From NCBI GenBank assembly GCA_009760855.2, contig WPIO01000100.1, forward strand, positions 245,001 to 277,500: a stretch of 32,500 bases of DNA, read 5' to 3'. Made by a program: the position numbers and the translations under genes. The stretch is from Cristatella mucedo. Its lineage: Eukaryota; Bryozoa; Phylactolaemata; Cristatellidae. The notes below the pieces were generated by a model. It worked only from the letters and a program-made list of their open reading frames with translations, had not been told where the DNA came from and did not search any database. Positions 29,925-32,500 of this stretch are shown piece after piece (position 1 is the first letter of the stretch; each line of letters opens with the position of its first letter).

Positions 29925-30080
29925 GTGGGCCGTGATAGGCCAGGAGGTAAGGTGCTCGCTCTTCACGACCAAGGTCGTGGGTTTGAATCCCGCAGTTGGA
30001 CGATCCTATATTGCCAACTGCAAGCGGGGGTGATAGATGCTCCTATGTCGCTATACAAACGAGGCTGTTAAATCTGCTAG
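29925..30080 (+). mobile_element. SINE B, forward copy
   Basis: GTGGGCCGTGATAGGCCAGG, GAGGTAAGGTGCTCGCTC (A-box region), CACGACCAAGGTCGTGGG, B box GGTTTGAATCC. Then come GTTGGACGATCCTATATTGCC and the tail GATGCTCCTATGTCGCTATAC...GAGGCTGTTAAATC. Confidence 0.82.
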
Positions 30081-30434
30081 GATTTTTCTTTTTAGGGGCG
30101 GGTGACAGCAGCAGCAGCGGCGAAGAACGCATGACACTCAGGAGCGACGCGGGCACGCAGCAGGCGGACAGACTCGGTCGGCTAGCTGCAACCCACGACG
30201 GAACTGCGCAAGAAGAGACTCTGAAAGCGAGAAATCCTCACAGTACCGAGGGGAAGAACTGGGCACGACGGAGCTGCGCTCCGGGTCAGGCTTTATAGGT
30301 CAGAGTAATGCTTTTCTTTGCGAAATACTTTCAACAGGGATCTACTGCAGATTCTGCAACTATCGACAAATGCTTCTAGATTGAAAAATGTAGCGATGAG
30401 CGCAGATATGTGACTATTAAAAAGTAAATATTAG
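30081..30434. other. Unassigned stretch, no gene seen
   Basis: CAGCAGCAGCGG-rich start, then GC-rich to about 30300 and AT-rich after. No gene is recognised; the 100-codon frame here begins in the SINE. Confidence 0.35.
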
Positions 30435-30555
30435 CTGATTCAACAGCTTTCGGGTTTCGATACTGTTGCAGACACAAAAAGGAAGGCCTCCCGCACGAGT
30501 GAAACCCACAATCTGAGTTGGAAGCGCTGGCACTTTAACCGCCAAAGTATAAGAC
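30435..30555 (-). mobile_element. SINE B, strongly decayed reverse copy
   Basis: Minus strand: TTGGCGGTTAAAGTGCCAGC, CAACTCAGATTGTGGGTTTC, GTGCGGGAGGCC, and AGCTGTTGAATC at the end. Head and end wording fit SINE B, but the middle is largely lost. Confidence 0.4.
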
Positions 30556-30839
30556 CCAGTATGTGAAAATATAGTACGTCAGACCATTGCACAAACGTGA
30601 TTTCAGTAGGGCGATATTTCCAATCTTGATATATACGTTATTTGTGAGGAAGCTGTACCAAAAGCCGCTTGAACTTTTATTGCACTAAATACATCTTTAA
30701 AGTAGTTTCCACTGTGCTATTTGGGGATTTCCGACGTATATACTTCATTGATATCAAAACTTGTTCGAGAAAGATCGGCTAGATTGTGACAGTGCTTGAG
30801 ATTGTTAAGAGTATCTGGATTGTAGGCAATAAGAACAGG
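30556..30839. other. Unassigned AT-rich stretch
   Basis: Nothing recognisable on either strand. Confidence 0.35.
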
Positions 30840-31715
30840 ATAGGTAGCGTCCCGTGGTCAGATAACTCAATCTCTTTCTAGGCCCTTACATTTGCTGCAA
30901 AGAAAGCGTGATCAAATGGTTTGTGGTTAGTGGTGGCTTGCTCAATGACAACAAGCGTATCATGGTTAGAGGTGGCACGAACAGAGTCATCATGCAAATA
31001 TGGTTAGTGACAGTATGGACGGTGTCAGTACGCATAAGCACAAATGCCAATCCCAACTCCGGAAGCACTCTGACGGCCCACTATATTGCTTCTGCTTGTA
31101 TGGGTCCTTGGCTACAGACAACTATGCAGTCAATTCCTTGCTGCTGTCATCCAGAAGCCGCGAATAATGAACATCTGTCATAATCTGGCTGGCGAGAAGC
31201 GATGCGATGTGGCAAGTGCGTAGTTCACGACCATCAAGCCTAGCTGCAGAGTTTTACACCAGCTGCAAGCGCCTGATTGCACAGGCCGGTAGATCATCAA
31301 GCTCTGAGCTACAAAAGTCGAGAGGGGATGTTACAAATGCATGGACCAATTTAGATGTGATTTCCTGCCGAAACAAGCCCAAATTTTGGCAATTTTATGT
31401 AGCTGAAAGTAGGCAGACTTGATTGTGGAGCTGATGCGGTCTTCGAATGAACGGTCACTTCGGAATATTACACCTAGATTTCGTGCAGATTCAACATGAG
31501 ACATGCTGGCAGAGCCGATTTTTAGCGTTAGCCTTTTCAATTTCTGAATCACGCTTGGTGATCCCATAACTAGTAAGTTAGTTTTTTCAGCATTCAAAGC
31601 TTGAGTTGCCATCGCGTTCAACGCCCATTGCAGTTCGCCGATATCCGAAGGGGTCACCCTGAATCTGAAATTGCGGCATGCAAATATAGAGCAAAGGTTA
31701 ACATCCACTAGCTTG
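30840..31715 (-). mobile_element. L2-like LINE, RT palm to 3' UTR, broken
   Basis: The minus strand begins at the former YxDD region, now reading KLVDVNLCS, so the catalytic motif is lost. It continues QALNAEKTNLLVMGSPSVIQ, ESARNLGVIF, ISSTIKSAYFQLHKIAKI. Then, in shifted frames, come the 'HAFVTS', LPACAIRRLQLV and NSAARL-type blocks down to about 31183. A gap or replaced segment follows. The 3' UTR resumes at about 31060, and the tail (TTTGCAGCAAATGTAAGGGCC...) runs to 30840. The ATT tail is missing. The 5' end coincides exactly with the border of the foldback element. Confidence 0.82.
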
Positions 31716-32204
31716 TACATTACCCGCTAACTCTTTACTGTACTCGCTATGTAATGTAATGTATCTCTGCCTGTAACTCCACATAGCCACAAAGACAATG
31801 TAGGCGTTACGCAGGAGGGTTTTGCTTAGCGAAATCACAGCATAAGCGGCTTTCGGTACTCATTCGGTAGCCAACAGACTTACGCAACAAAAAAAAGTGG
31901 GAAGCGTAGCAGAGTCAGGAGAGCAGTTGAGTTAGTGAGTAGCATGGAAGTAGCAGCTCAGGACCGCTGGAAAGAATGTGCCATAGCCGGCAGCAGGAGA
32001 GCAATTGTCATTGCGACAGAGTTGTGGAAGCGAGTTTCCCAGTCTAAGAACTCACTTCCACAATTCTGACGCAAAAACTACTCCCCTTCTGCCTACGATA
32101 GCACATCCTTGCTTCTCTGTTACTCAACAATTGTCGCTGGTTCTCTACATTACTCGCTAGCTCTCTACATTACTCGGTGGTGAGAACCAGCGAGTAATGT
32201 AGAG
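31716..32204. mobile_element. Foldback/TIR element, about 490 bp, non-coding
   Basis: The left end TACATTACCCGCT (31716-31728) is matched by the right end AGCGAGTAATGTA (32189-32201), its reverse complement with one mismatch. Inside, arms 31975-32036 and 32049-32107 form an imperfect inverted repeat of about 60 bp around a 12-bp spacer. GTTGTGGAAGCGAGTT pairs with AACTCACTTCCACAAT. TACATTACTCG recurs in direct and inverted order near both ends. 31757-32050 is homologous to 9691-9965. There is no coding capacity, so it would need proteins supplied elsewhere. A MITE, a foldback element or the inverted end of a larger element are all possible. Confidence 0.6.
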
Positions 32205-32344
32205 ATGTTTGGGAGCTGCTGCGTTGCTAGTTACGTCTTCCTACAAAAAAAAGAGAATACGAGACTTGAGAGCTGAGACTTGTGCCTCGGTTCGGTTAGG
32301 TATGAAGGTGCTACCCAGCTGGAGAGAGAACTTTGCGTTGGTAA

Positions 32345-32500
32345 TAATAATAATAATTAAAATTCACTCGATAAAGCGCCCTCGGAGAGCTTAATCTCTC
32401 TCTAGGCGCTTTACATTTGCTGCAAAGGGAAATGCAATTGAATGGTGAGTTAAATCATGCTTGATAAACAAACACAAATGAATAACATGGTTAGGGGTGA
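32345..32500 (-). mobile_element. L2-like LINE 3' end, cut by window edge
   Basis: Minus strand from the right edge: TCACCCCTAACCATGTTATTC, GCATGATTTAACTCACC, TTTGCAGCAAATGTAAAGCGCC, AGAGAGATTAAGCTCTCCGAGG, GCGCTTTATCGAGTG and an ATTATTATTATT tail. It continues beyond the window. Confidence 0.85.

Overview
This window looks like gene-poor, repeat-dense animal (bilaterian) nuclear DNA. There are no tightly packed genes, operons or long open frames. The recognisable content is eukaryotic: a Pol III tRNA gene, tRNA-headed SINEs, and many 5'-truncated non-LTR retrotransposon (LINE) copies whose protein remnants fit the L2/CR1 group. The species cannot be fixed from the sequence; a lophotrochozoan or flatworm-like invertebrate would fit, but that is inference.

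The one gene I would call intact is a 72-nt tRNA-Glu(TTC) on the minus strand at 6001-6072, with a T-run terminator at 5991-5995. A weak minus-strand reading frame at 22871-23104 resembles part of an RRM domain and is at best an exon or a relic. No complete protein-coding gene is supported.

Three repeat families organise the window. (1) L2-like LINE pieces are present at about 15 sites on both strands. Most are 3' ends closing with a stem-loop (GCGCC...GGGCGC) and an (ATT)n tail. Reverse-transcriptase or thumb/C-terminal fragments survive at 18690-19090, 24430-24735, 27085-27330, 27385-28385 and 31183-31715, all broken. (2) SINE A has a tRNA-like head with A and B boxes and a tail copied from the L2-like LINE 3' end, so it is probably mobilised by that LINE. 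(3) SINE B has a similar tRNA-like head and a different tail with its own hairpin, which suggests a second, unseen LINE partner. Nested insertions (SINE in LINE, SINE in SINE) record several rounds of activity.

By region: 1-4480 holds nested LINE/SINE copies and two GC-rich blocks. 4480-7230 holds the tRNA gene among SINE B copies. 7230-9190 is GC-rich with a seven-copy 48-bp minisatellite. 9640-13400 holds a dispersed repeat, (CAG)20, and a 1.4-kb run of GA, CT, CAG/CGG and GA tracts. 13400-17340 has another GC-rich block, a CTAG repeat and a 99-bp alternating purine-pyrimidine tract. 17340-25300 is AT-richer with LINE pieces. 25300-25735 is a CCCTAAA (plant-type telomere heptamer) array flanked by inverted G/C-rich repeats. 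25740-32500 is mostly decayed LINE/SINE material plus a foldback element of about 490 bp with short terminal inverted repeats at 31716-32204.

The most promising leads for something undescribed are the foldback element and its relative at 9691-9965, the inverted-repeat-bounded heptamer array, and the two SINE families that pair similar heads with different hairpin tails.
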